Assembly: GCA_032622095.1 (NCBI GenBank)
Contig: CP136067.1
Coordinates: 182,562,556 to 182,626,555, forward strand
Origin: Siphonodentalium dalli
Lineage: Eukaryota > Mollusca > Scaphopoda > Gadilida > Siphonodentaliidae
Length of the DNA: 64,000 bases
Reading direction: 5' to 3'
In this document: piece after piece, positions 23,285 through 34,395 of the stretch
Layout: the number at the start of each line of letters is the position of its first letter
Position numbering within the stretch: position 1 is the first letter of the stretch
The notes under the pieces: generated by a model
The model's input: the letters and a program-made list of their open reading frames with translations, nothing else
What the model was told of the DNA's origin: nothing
Databases searched by the model: none
Program-made: the position numbers and the translations under genes

Positions 23285-24439
23285 TCTACTATATATTTTT
23301 GAGACTCCCGTATATATGTATATATGTGTGTGTGTGTGGGTACTTCATAGAATCGAAAACGGCTGCGCGGATCGAGCTCAAATTTCGTATATAAGTGTAA
23401 AAACTCACGGGGATAGTCCACGTCGCATTTTGGACAAGCTCAGAGCACCGCTTCTCCCTTCCCAGTCGCAAAAAAAATGGCACCGTGGGGGTTAACACAC
23501 TAACGCTCCTTATATCTTCCATATTGGGAGATTTAACCGGTTAACGCTCTTTATAGTCATCGACGTATTGATCTAAGAGGCGTAACTCTACATTTTTATT
23601 AGTTTTCGCAATGTGATTCATACGTCTGGGTCTCGGCGTGTGCGTCATTATACAGACATGAGCGTGTTGTGTGATTCTTACATACTCAGGGCTTCCTAGG
23701 AACGCGGATCGGGTCAGTTTTTCCGCCCTAGGTGATTTTCACCTTGAAACGGGTACCCACAAATTATATATATGCGTGTTGTGTGATTCTTACGTACTTA
23801 GGGCTTCCTAGGAACGCGGATCGGGTCAGTTTTTCCGCCCTAGGTGATTTTCACCTTGAAACGGGTACCCACAAATTATATATATGTGTGCATGTGTCCT
23901 TTATAGACTCGAACCGATTGCGCTCACACTTGCTACCTACGGGAAGTGTCATGGACGGGTTAAATTGTGACCCTGACCTGACCTTGAAAATGATCAATTC
24001 AAGGTCTAATCGGGTAAAATATTGAAAAACCAAAAATTAAATTAAAAAATTAATCAAAAAAATTAATTAAAAAATCCAGTAAATTAAAATGCACAATTAA
24101 CTCAAGTTATAAACAAAAAATTTATATTAACTCATTGAAAAAAAAAAATTAATTAAAAAAATAAACAATTGTCATGTTTCTGACAAACGCCGCCAGTGGC
24201 GGGCTAACCTGCTAGTCTTCTATCTTCTATCTTCTATACTATATATTTTGAGAACTCCGTGTATTCGAGAGATAGCCCACACCCTCCGGACCTCAATGAT
24301 ATGATCGTGAATGAGTATTGATATACCCCACTAAACTTTGACAAACACCAGTAATGGTGTGTAGATCATTTACATATATCTCCTATATATTTTGATACAA
24401 TCTATCTAATTTACAAATCTCTCTTATATATTTATGTTT

Positions 24440-24985
24440 GTGTGTGTGTTGTACTTCATACAAATCTACGATTCTCGACCAATCGGGACGAAACTTGGTA
24501 CGTGTGTGTAGTTTGACCAGGCGGTGGTCGTTGTCGTATTGGCGAGCCCGTGCGACGCCCGTGCAGCGCATGCGCAGACGAGATCTCGGAAACGGGTGGA
24601 TCTATCGACTTGAAATTTGCTATGTGAATGTATCTTGCACCGGGTACAAATTTTATCGGGTCGCCGAGCCCGTGCGACGCCCGAGCAGCGCATGCACAGA
24701 CGAGATCTCGGAAACGGGTGGAGCTATCGACTTGAAATTTGCTATGTGAATGTATCTTGCGCCGGGTACAAATTTTATCGGGTCGCCGAGTCCGTGCGAC
24801 GCCCGTGCAGCGCATGCGCAGACGAGATCTCGGAAACGGGTGGAGCTATCGACTTGAAATTTGCTATGTGAATGTATCTTGCGCCGGGTACAAATTTTAT
24901 CGGGTCGCCGAGCCCGTGCGACGCCAGCTTCGCGCATGCGCAGACCAGATCTCGGAAACGGGTGCAGCTACCGGGTACAAATTTT
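24440..24985. repeat. IR2 right-arm-specific tandem module, block 2
   Basis: Four to five units of about 122 bp of the same family as block 1, preceded by the same leader (CAAATCTACGATTCTCGACC, GGGACGAAACTTGGTACGTG). The units are much more GC-rich than their surroundings. Open frames across them come from the repeat composition. Confidence 0.75.
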
Positions 24986-26610
24986 TCTTATTGAAACGCG
25001 TGGAGCTAAAAATTAAAAAAAAATATAAAAATAATGTCTACTATATAATTTGAGAACTCTGTATATATATGTGTGTGTGGGTACTTCATAGAATCGAAAA
25101 CGGCTGGTCGGATCGAGCTCAAATTTCCTACCTAAGGGTAAAAACCCACGGGAATGGTCAACGTCGCATTTTGGACAATCTCTGAGCACTCATTCTCCAC
25201 TCTCAATCATCAAAATCACCACAAACGGCACATCGGGGGTTAAGGCAGGCAAGATCTTTATATTGACCGTATTTGGAGTTGTTAACCGACCAACGCTCTT
25301 TATTGTCATCGGCGTTGCTAAACGCTCGCATGTGCCTATGAAACTACGGACGATACACGCGAAATGCATTTATCTTGATTAAAACGGCAGAATTAACTCA
25401 TCGGAAAACAAAACATGCGTGTTGTGTGATTCTTATGTCTGTCGTTCCTAGGAACGGGGGAAATTTTCATCGGGTCAGTTTTTCCGCCCGATGTACCTTA
25501 AATCATATCTCTTTTAGGGACGGGTACTGCGTGTTGTGTGATTCTTATGTCTTCTTCACCTTGAAACGGGTACCCACAAATTATATATATGTGTGTGTCC
25601 TTTATAGACTCGAACCGATTGAGCTCAAACTTGCTACCTACGGGAAGTGTCATGGACGGGTTAAATTGTGACCCCGACCTGACCTTGAAAATGATCAATT
25701 CAAGGTCAAAATCGGGGAAAATGCACAATTAACTCATGTTATAAAAATTAATATTAACTCATTGAAAAACAAAAAATTTAATTAAAAAATTAATTATAAA
25801 ATTAACTAAAATAATTAATTAAAAAAATTAAAAATTGTCATGTTTCTGACGAACGCCGCCAGCGGCGGACTAGCCTGCTAGTATTATATATTTCTAGATT
25901 TAGTTACAAACTTTATACCTGTATATTGTACAAAGAAATGTTTGACAAATGTATCTATATCAATATTACCAATTAAAAATTAGATACGACGAAACAAAAT
26001 TTTGAAGGGTGCATGTGATTGTGAGGAATAATAACATCTTAGGGAAATTTATTTATGGACGCTTGTTAATTTTCATTGGACTACATGTATCAGGTAAATT
26101 TTTATATTTCAAATGATGACAGGAATGTGGAAAGTTGAACTACCCAAGTAATACTGGCTATCCGCACGAAGAGATATACATGTATATAAAAAGCAAAATA
26201 GAAGATGCTGATGGCGACCATGTTTTCCAAAGAAATTCAAATCACTTGATAGCTCCCATCTAGTGGTCACCCCGAAGATCAATATGAAGTTTGGTGACTA
26301 TCAGATGAGGGATGTGGTCTGTAGAGTTGCTAAAGAAAAGAATTCAGTCATACAAAGAGTAAGATACAAAATTGCTGTCTGTGGTCATGTTTTTAACGAA
26401 ATTCGGAAACAAATAGATCACTCTCATCCTGGTTATCCAGAAGATCAGTGTGGAATCTGGTGACGATCGGACAATGTATGTCGTCTGTAGGATCAACCAA
26501 ATTATTTAGCCATAAAAATAGTAAAACTCAAGATCACCGCTGGCAGTGATGTTTTCACAAGGAAATTTTGAGAAAAAAATATGGCTCCCATCTAGTGGTG
26601 ACCCAAAATA

Positions 26611-27091
26611 TCCACATTATAAACAGTTCTCCAATAAATGCTGGCTGCAGGGTGCGCCAATTGATTCAAATTTGAAATTTGGCAGGGTGTACTGCTGGTG
26701 GCCATGTTTTCCCCGCAAATTTAATAGACTAATGAACAAAACCACTGAATCCGTTGAATCAATATACATATACACATATATATATATGCATTGTTATCCA
26801 CATGCACTACTGGTATATCAAGGTACTGAAAATAACTATATTATACTAGTATATACAAAATAAACCATATATTATGGCTATGGGTTCTAATATCCGAACA
26901 TGACAGCTGAGAACTTGGTGAGAATTGCAGAGTAGTGGGGTCTCAAGAATATCTACTCCTCCACGTTAGAAACATGCCATTAAATAGCATAAGTATAATC
27001 TAGCTCGAAGACAGAAGTGATCCACCAAACCGCTCTTAATTCAACCTGGTCATCACACCCCATCATGTATGGTCGATCACATGATGATCTA
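26611..27091. other. no recognised gene; flank between IR2 and hAT-like element
   Basis: AT-rich. A GGTGGCCATGTTTTCC motif near 26697 echoes one in the IR2 right arm (about 26214), and a short (TA)n lies at 26762-26790. No exon-like frame. Confidence 0.45.
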
Positions 27092-27099
27092 GGTGGAAT

Positions 27100-28271
27100 C
27101 GGGCTTCTCAAAGTACCGCCGGTACCACACATGCCGGTACCGGTATCGATACTTTGCTAGTACCGTGGTTCCTGTACCGGTACTGGCAAGCCATTTTATA
27201 GTTCTAGGAATATCTGGAGGTAATACAGTGCTGAAAATCACAAGCCACGAACTCTATTATTAACATGAACTAATGATAATTTGATATCAGAATAAAGAAA
27301 CTATTTCGGGATATTAGATACAATTTTGGAATATACTAACAAACTTTCCCATAGAGTTTAGTGATGCGCAAATGACAACATAGACAATTCAATCAACCAA
27401 AATAGAACTATTCGTTGCACACGTTTTGTGGTTTTAACTTATTGTTCTTCTGTGTGTGATAAACTGATAGAAAGTAACGCGACACACGTCGGTGGTTTTC
27501 ACTTCACAATATTCAATCAGATTAAATGTATTTGCAAAGTCGCGCGGTCGGCCATTTTAAATCTAAACAATAATGAGTCAAGTTAGGCAACAATTTCTCT
27601 CCACGAGTTCCTATACCAAATATGAACTATCATGTCTATCCAGTAAATTACATGTACACTGTGCACGGTTCGTGGATATTCGTTCCCGATTTTATTATAT
27701 AACTGGAGGTTCTATGAGTCCCATTTAAATTCAAAATGGTCTGCCTTATATATGCAAACTGATACGACATGTGAACGGGTACGTGTGTATGTGATTAATC
27801 AAAACGTATGGGCCATACTTGTGGGTGGGGTCGTTGGTGAATACATGATAAGAAATTGTAACTTTATATATAATTGCCACAACTGGGCAAAAATAAAGGC
27901 AAAAACATAAGTTGCAATCACAAGTTCCCAACACAAAATAATCTTTGAAGATTAAAACAATATCACAAGGCCGTGCTTTCAAAGAATTGGAATTCAACCA
28001 TTGAAGAGTTATAATAGACACATAAAAACCAGGAACCACCCTTCCGTGACCGACCTCTCACGCCATGAATACAATCACGATCGATGGGCATCGCGTGTAG
28101 TTTAAAGAGCGAAACTTGATACTACTGTATTTTGCCAGACAGCCTGCTGATCTACGAACGTGCATATATGCAATCACAGTACCGAGTACCTGTGGATCTG
28201 CACACCAGCACCGTTACCGCAAATAATGCCCGAGTACGCAGTACCGGTACTGCGTACCGTTGAGAAGCCTG
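27100..28271. mobile_element. hAT-like non-autonomous element with 8-bp duplication
   Basis: Direct 8-bp repeats GGTGGAAT at 27092-27099 and 28272-28279. Termini CGGGCTTCTCAAAGTACCG and the complement of CGTACCGTTGAGAAGCCTG are inverted repeats. Sub-terminal zones are full of GGTACCGGTAC-type short palindromes. An 8-bp duplication with (C)RGGCTTCTCAA ends fits the hAT superfamily. The ~1 kb interior has no transposase frame. Confidence 0.82.
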
Positions 28272-28279
28272 GGTGGAAT

Positions 28280-28934
28280 TGTTGTATAAAAAACAGCACT
28301 AAATGTAAATATAAAATAAAACAGTGCTACATCTTATTACAGATTATTTCCAGATATAATCAGTGACTACAGGCAGTCTAACAAAATAAAGTTTCAGTGA
28401 CACTCGATCCGAAGAGGGGGATAATTTCATCTGTTACAGTCAATGGAGCGATTCTGAATCTGGAAAGCTGAAATTTCTAAGTAATACTAGATATCGACAT
28501 GACGAGTATAGTGTGTTTCAGAACGAAAAAGTTGAATAAAATCAACACATTTGTAAATTTAAAAACAATTCAAACGTTATTGTATTCCATGTCCCAGCCC
28601 GGACATATACACCAAATTTCAATAATATTCATTGAGAAACAACAGACCATATAACACCCCGTATACACCTTTTATTCCGAGCCGGCCTTTTATTCCGAGT
28701 TGGCACACGTCGAATGGGGCGAGTTAGCCCTGGGGCGAGTAGGCCGATTCCGGCACCTTCTATAATTTGCAGCAGGTATCCGTTTACGCTAGTTTACGCG
28801 TAATTTAATTTAGAAAGTTCCCCAATTAGTATCGTAAATAGAGCGACTGTATTTGACAGAGACTGCCTCTGTTATTTATTAACATGTTGTTATAATTAAA
28901 AAACGACAAATGCACATGCCGTTCAAACGTAGTA
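28280..28934. other. no recognised feature
   Basis: AT-rich spacer. A local duplication CCTTTTATTCCGAG occurs twice near 28667-28700. No gene seen. Confidence 0.45.
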
Positions 28935-29205
28935 GTCTATTTTCCCCATGTTAAATGGCATCCGCAAAAAACAAATAACGCTAACCTACTGCAAATGTTT
29001 AAACGACAACTGTTAACATATTTGGGCTGAATTCATCTGATGTGGTACGATTCCTCAAAATAAACAACAAACCATCGTTACTTGGAAATGTAGTTTGGGC
29101 TAACAATTACACAAATCCTCCAGCTCCTCTATCCTGACACACACGTCAGATGAGAAACAGCCATCAGAGTACCGCCAAAATTGGGCGAAACAAGGGTGAC
29201 AACTG
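28935..29205 (-). repeat. outer inverted-repeat arm, partner at 4516-4779
   Basis: Reverse complement of the segment directly left of IR1. It carries the sequence across the IR1 insertion point (CCCCATGTTAAATGGCATCC) into unrelated DNA, so it gives an approximate pre-insertion sequence for the left copy. Confidence 0.72.
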
Positions 29206-29563
29206 TTTTATTATCCGGTAGATCATGCATGCCAACGAATCTCTGCTCTGGTTAACGCCCGTAGAGATCATATTCCACCTGGGAACTTTTGAAGTTTTTA
29301 CAGGGAACTTATAAAGTCGAAAAACTAATGCCGGGAATATATTTCTTAGTTAGTATCTGTTCCTTAATAATGTACGGTACTTCACTGTAGGTGAAGGACC
29401 TAACTCAAAATTTCACGACTTAAGTGACTTTGTGAGCGATTTTGCTTTGCGTCGCTTACAATTATGGAATTTCTCCTGGGTAATTAATTCAATGTTTATT
29501 GCGATATCTATGGGCAGCCATTCGGTCGGAAATTACACGAAATAAAAGTTAATGGTGGTTTGT

Positions 29564-30185
29564 AAAAACAACTACAATCTATTTCAAAACAATAGTCTCC
29601 ATTTTCAAACCAATGGTCGTTCTTTGATTCAATAAGAGACAATTACGTGTTAACAGATATAGATTCACAATCAACGTTGACCGATGCAAAATTAATATTC
29701 TATTTTAATTTAATAGTATTCATTGTTCAACTAATATCTAATAACAAACAATTAATACAGCTTTGCTCATATTCAGTGAACGTACATTCCGTTTCAATAG
29801 CCATATTTCAAACCAATAGACGATTTCTCACGATCAGTGATTATCGTTATCAAACTAATAGACCTTATTGTAAAACTAATGACTCATTGTAAAACTAATA
29901 AATAAAACCGTAATTAACTTATTGTAAAACTAATAACCTATTGTAAAATTAATAGACCTTATTGTAAAACTAATAACTTATAGTAAAACCTATATCTAAA
30001 ACCGTCATTAACTTATTGTAAAACTAATAACTTATTGTAAAATTAATAGACCTTATTGTAAAACTAATAATCAATAGACATATTTTAAACCAATATACTA
30101 TTTCCCACGATCAATGATTATCGTTATCAAACTAATATCTAATAGCGGAATCAACTATTTCAGGTCAAACCAATGAGCTCATTTG
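29564..30185. repeat. AT-rich repeat with TTATTGTAAAACTAATA units
   Basis: The first part (29564-29840) is the reverse complement of 45130-45420, sharing TCTCCATTTTCAAACCAATG and ACGTTGACCGATGCAAAATT-like stretches. The second part is a run of TTATTGTAAAACTAATA-type units (about 29860-30070). No coding evidence. Confidence 0.65.
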
Positions 30186-30404
30186 ATATTAATGATTAAA
30201 ACACAAACCTATAAGCAATTCGTAAATTAACGCTAGGGACACTGGCCACCAATTTTGTTCGCAAAATCCGTGACGTCAGAAATATAGAAATAAACATGGG
30301 AGTTCCCAATTTCATGTCGATGTGACGATTTGGAATATGAGTTCACTCGGTGCAAATCAAACGACGATAAATATTCACTATAATATATAGGACATATAGT
30401 GGAG

Positions 30405-31010
30405 TAGATTAAGTCAAATTTTCAAGGCAGTTGTTCAAATTGTTACTAAAGCATGAAACTTTGCACATATGTACATCTTCTTTAATATTAGATATGGAGC
30501 CACGCTGAAATTTCACTTTAACCCCTCTTTTTAAGGGGTTTTCCAAATTTATAGAGCGTTTCGTGATTATATTATTTAATAAATGTCGCAATTAATCTCA
30601 CCATGAAATATACGATTTAAAATTAGGCATATTCAGTTCGTATGACTCTGAGAGATATAATGCCACATTTTAAGGGTAAAATTGGAACTCCCCGCCCAAA
30701 ATGGTCGTTAAAATGACAGCTGAAAGAGGGAATTTGACGTTTTTTCGCTAATATCTTCTAGATCAGGTTCTGCTGTATGGAACTGGTTCGGAAATGTGAC
30801 TTCATTTTGTATTGCTCATGTTAAGAGATAATTGGAGCAATGAATATATGTCATTCGTATGATCCATGTCCCTCCCGCGATCCCTCAATAATTCGATTAT
30901 ACATAACTCGGTATGAAATTTAACCAAATATCACCGTTATGAATCTAGTCATAATTATTTTAACAAGAATTGGACAGAACTTTGCAAATTATGACATACA
31001 ATTACTTATG
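30405..31010 (+). repeat. solo fragment of IR1 arm
   Basis: Matches IR1 left arm 5262-5870 in the same order (GCATGAAACTTTGCACAT, GGAGCCACGCTGAAATTT, AGAGCGTTTCGTGATT, ACTCTGAGAGATAT, ATATCTTCTAGATCAGGTTC). It is about as diverged from each IR1 arm as expected for an independent older copy. It shows that this module occurs outside IR1. Confidence 0.78.
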
Positions 31011-31069
31011 AATTTTTGCGCTCAAGTGCAAATATTTTACGTTTAATCACAAATCATTTGCGCTTAAGC

Positions 31070-31510
31070 CTGCAAATAGCGTGTCTGTCATTTGCAGAAT
31101 GAGGTCCACAGAGGGTGAATTTAGTGATGCTACCCTGCATAGCGGGCTAGCATAACTAAATTCACCCTCTGGGGACCTCATTCTGCTTAGGCCTCATTTT
31201 CTGGGAAGTAACTAGGGTATCAAATTAACATTGTTTTTAGTTACGTTTTCCCATCTGGGAAGTTTCTATATCCCCTAATTTGCAGAAGATAAAATCCATA
31301 ATCGAGGCTCCAAATGGGTGAACATCACCAACTTCAACTGGGGAACTTCAATCTTATCCTAGGACTGCCATAGCAGTTGAGGGCCCTAAGCAGAATGAGG
31401 CCCCCAGAGGGTAAATTTAGTGATGCTAGCCCACTATGCGGTGTAGCGTCACTAAATTCACCCTCTGGGGACCTCATTCTACAAATGACAGACACGCTAT
31501 TTGCAGGCTT
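31070..31510. mobile_element. MITE family C, long two-hairpin copy
   Basis: Terminal repeats CCTGCAAATAGCGTGTCTGT and reverse complement; each end is a ~110-bp hairpin (GCAGAATGAGG... folded on CTGGGGACCTCATTCTGC) and a ~190 bp unrelated spacer (31195-31385) lies between. Same family as 2507-2760, where the two hairpins almost touch. Confidence 0.75.
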
Positions 31511-31514
31511 GCAC

Positions 31515-31905
31515 TCAAGTCTATATACCTGTAGGCCCATCATACAAGGGACGCAATCCCCAGTGATCCCTAGATACCAGTACCTTTTATGACCATGGAA
31601 ATGGTATATATCTGTACACTGTACAGGATATGTCTCTTTTATAAAATGTAATAGATCTCTGGGATGGAGGCACAAATTCTTAGGGACAGGGATGCGGATA
31701 ATATGAAAATATGTTTTCCCCCTATTTCTATTCAATAAGTAGATGTACACCACGAGGGAAGCAAGCCACCAGTAACCCCTAATTCCCCTTCTATGACCAT
31801 GGAAATGGTATATATTTGTGCAGGAGATGTCCCTTTAATAAAATATACTAGAGCTTTGGGAATGAGGCACCAATTTTTGGGACACTAGAGACAGAGATGC
31901 TTTTG
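31515..31905 (+). repeat. diverged two-copy direct repeat
   Basis: TATGACCATGGAAATGGTAT, followed by TATCTGTACACTGTACAGG or its shorter form and TATGTCTCTTTTATAAAAT, occurs at about 31590 and again at about 31793, roughly 203 bp later, with matching downstream GAGGCAC and GGGACA parts. Non-coding. Confidence 0.6.
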
Positions 31906-32004
31906 ACTTTTCAACTTTCGAGTCTGTATGGGCTACTACTATGGGCCCATAATAATATACTATGAGATGGACTCCATCATTCAAAATCAGAGGGAAGTAA
32001 AGGA

Positions 32005-32175
32005 GTGTTAGGTATTTGCGCTTAAGCGCAAAGCATTTACACTTAAGCGCAAATGATTTTCACTTAAGCGCAAACAAATTGATAGACACATATTTGTGCT
32101 CAAGCGCAAATGACATTCGCTTAAGCCCAAATGATTTATGTTTAAGCTTAATATTTGTGCTTGAGCGCAAATAAA
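32005..32175. repeat. CTTAAGCGCAAATGA short repeats
   Basis: Six or more degenerate units of about 22-24 bp with GCGCTTAAGCGCAAATGATT-like cores in both orientations. The same core appears at 31015-31075, just before the family C MITE. No function inferred. Confidence 0.6.
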
Positions 32176-32805
32176 TAATAAATGTGAAAAGGGCCTCCCA
32201 TAAGTAAGAGGAGACTCTAAATTTCTTGAACATTGAAATTCCCTTTGTTTGAGAATTTGTATATGTTTATATTGAATATTCTCAGTAAATAATTATTCTG
32301 TGTGTTTCAAAAGAAATCAGAATAAATTGTTATTGTTTTTGTTATTGTTTTTAAGTATTGGTTATAGATAACAGTTAATTAGATTGACTCCCCTCTTCCA
32401 AGATGCATCCTTACTGTGGAAAACCGATCGCCCAAGCGATTCACCCAGGTCTGTTGGATGGCTCAAACGACTTTTCCTACTATGGCCAGTTTGTACCCTT
32501 GATTTGAATGACACATTTAATTGTTTCGTACCATGTTTTTGGTCATTTCACACCATATTTTGTATGTTTCATTGATTCCCAAAAATGATGAATGGTCATT
32601 CGTACATGTGAAAAATTATATTAATCGTGTTAACTTAATGAGAGTGAACATGATCATGATTTAACGTTCGTGATGATGACAACCCAACATTTACATGTTA
32701 ACATATTTCTTTCTTTTTTTTTCGAAACAAAATGAACCAATCGAAATTGTCGCGACAAAGTTAAAGACGCATAATCCGAATTAACGCTTGAATATTACTA
32801 TTTCC
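32176..32805. other. no recognised gene
   Basis: AT-rich. Near 32520-32575 there is a TTTCGTACCATGTTTTTGG motif that recurs as short units at 37910-38040. No exon seen. Confidence 0.45.
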
Positions 32806-32809
32806 TTGG

Positions 32810-33070
32810 CTTCGGGTAAAACATATGTGATTTGAGTTGAGGAACCCACCCATCAAAGCTGAGAATGATCAGATATTGATTTTTGAAATCTATTATTTTT
32901 TACCATCGATAATTTTTAGTGGCCCAATAAAAAGTCGAAAGAGGACGGATGAAGATGGATAACTCAAAAAGCAAGTGGCTTTTGTTGTGTCAGATATTTG
33001 ACAAACTCGCAAAATTTCATTGAACAAAATATTGATAAATAACAGGTTTTGGGCAATTGTATACTATATT
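32810..33070. repeat. dispersed repeat, inverted partner at 58680-58940
   Basis: GAACCCACCCATCAAAG and the following TCAGATATTGATTTTTGAA, TCATTGAACAAAATATTGATAAATAACA-like order is found reversed in the last intron of the NACHT-WD40 gene. Diverged; probably an old interspersed repeat. Confidence 0.6.
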
Positions 33071-34307
33071 TGACTGGTTAGCATTATTTTTGGGGCATTA
33101 ATCGATTTTGGTAAACGAAGTGGCATTTAAAAAAATGGTGTTGTTGTTGTTGTTGAAATATGATGATATGGGAACCATCGAATCGGACTGAGTACCTTTA
33201 ATGTCATTTAAAAAAAAAATAATACTGGTATACTCAAAGGTACGAATTGTCGAAATGATACAGGAACTGGTATGAAATGTCCAGAACCCTGGTGCGGAAC
33301 ATCTCCATGTCAAACTTCCATGGTATGAAATGCCAGCAACCTATTCATCCATTGCACATTATCATTTATTTCCAATGGGCATGGATACGAGTCTCCCATT
33401 GGGGAGGGGGTCCACCTTGATACATGTATGTTCCGACAGCACCCCCTTGGAAGGAAGTTTCCTACATGCAGATGGCTACAGGGTAAATGTATATCGGTCC
33501 AAAATTTGTTCGAAAATTATTAATTAGATATGACATTTTTGCACGATATGGCTTGTTATCAAACTCCATTTGTACTTAGCTGAATATCACTTCAATTTGC
33601 CCTAAATCGAGTAATATCATTTTACGACATCACTAATTAAGAGTAATACATGTATGATTTTATGACATCACGATCTGAGTAATACACGGTATGGCTTTGA
33701 CATGGTGTAATTCTATTTCACTATTAGAATAGGCAATGATACCAATTTTTTGTGATGTCACTCATTAGAAAAAGTTGTCAATATTACACTGTTACTAAGA
33801 GGCGAACTACCGTAATTAATAGATACATGTTACTCTAGTAGCTCATGGTGGTTTTGTATGCACTTGTATGTCCAGAGCAAAACTCTTCATGAATCCACTA
33901 ATTGAAGGTACACGAACAATATTTGGTTGGTAACACATTTCCCATCGACGGCGAAATGGGTCAAATGACCACGTCCCTTTTTGCGTGAAGTACTACCACC
34001 CGTCGTGACTATATCTCCAGAACCATTGGGCATAGGGGATCGGGTGACCACTCAAAATGTGCGGAATGGCCACATTATGGGGGGTCAGTAATACAGTTTC
34101 ATATCCAAAAGTCAATGGTTTTTAAGATAATTGTCAAAAACCAAAAAAAATCCATTTTTGAGGGCCTGAACCCCAATTTTGGGGTTCAGCACTTTTATCT
34201 CAAAGCTGAGCCCCCAATTATAATTTTATTTATCTATATCCATCGGTGCCACATATAGGTATAATTTCTGTACCATTATCGGATGGGATTGACCTCTTGA
34301 CCCTGAA

Positions 34308-34395
34308 AATCCACATTATGGGGGGGGGGGCGTCAGTAATACATTTTCATATCCAAAAGTCAATGGTTTTTAAGATAATTGCCAAAAACCGATTT
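34308..34395 (+). repeat. second partial copy of an IR3 arm segment
   Basis: CACATTATGGGGGG, CAGTAATAC and TTCATATCCAAAAGTCAATG from 34070-34140 recur immediately after the left arm at 34310-34390, with an expanded G tract. A local duplication in the left arm only. Confidence 0.7.

Larger units (their letters stand above)
16057..26608. mobile_element. IR2: 10.6 kb giant palindromic element abutting IR1
   Basis: Ends are TTTTGGGTCACCACTAGATG and its reverse complement at 26589-26608, flanked by TA at 16055-16056 (shared with IR1) and 26609-26610. Arms converge on a centre near 21.3 kb. Anchor pairs: 16060-16345 with 26315-26605, 17535-17990 with 25870-26320, 18130-18600 with 25385-25740, 18640-18900 with 25080-25320, 19900-20290 with 22280-22690. 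No transposase found. Arms differ by insertions: 1.18 kb in the left, about 0.5 and 0.6 kb in the right. Confidence 0.82.

Noticed and set aside
27746-28039. 97-codon minus frame in the hAT-like element as a transposase
   Set aside because: No hAT dimerisation motif or DDE context; composition is that of AT-rich chance frames.
31334-31753. 139-codon minus frame
   Set aside because: It crosses the family C MITE and a local direct repeat, with no known motif.
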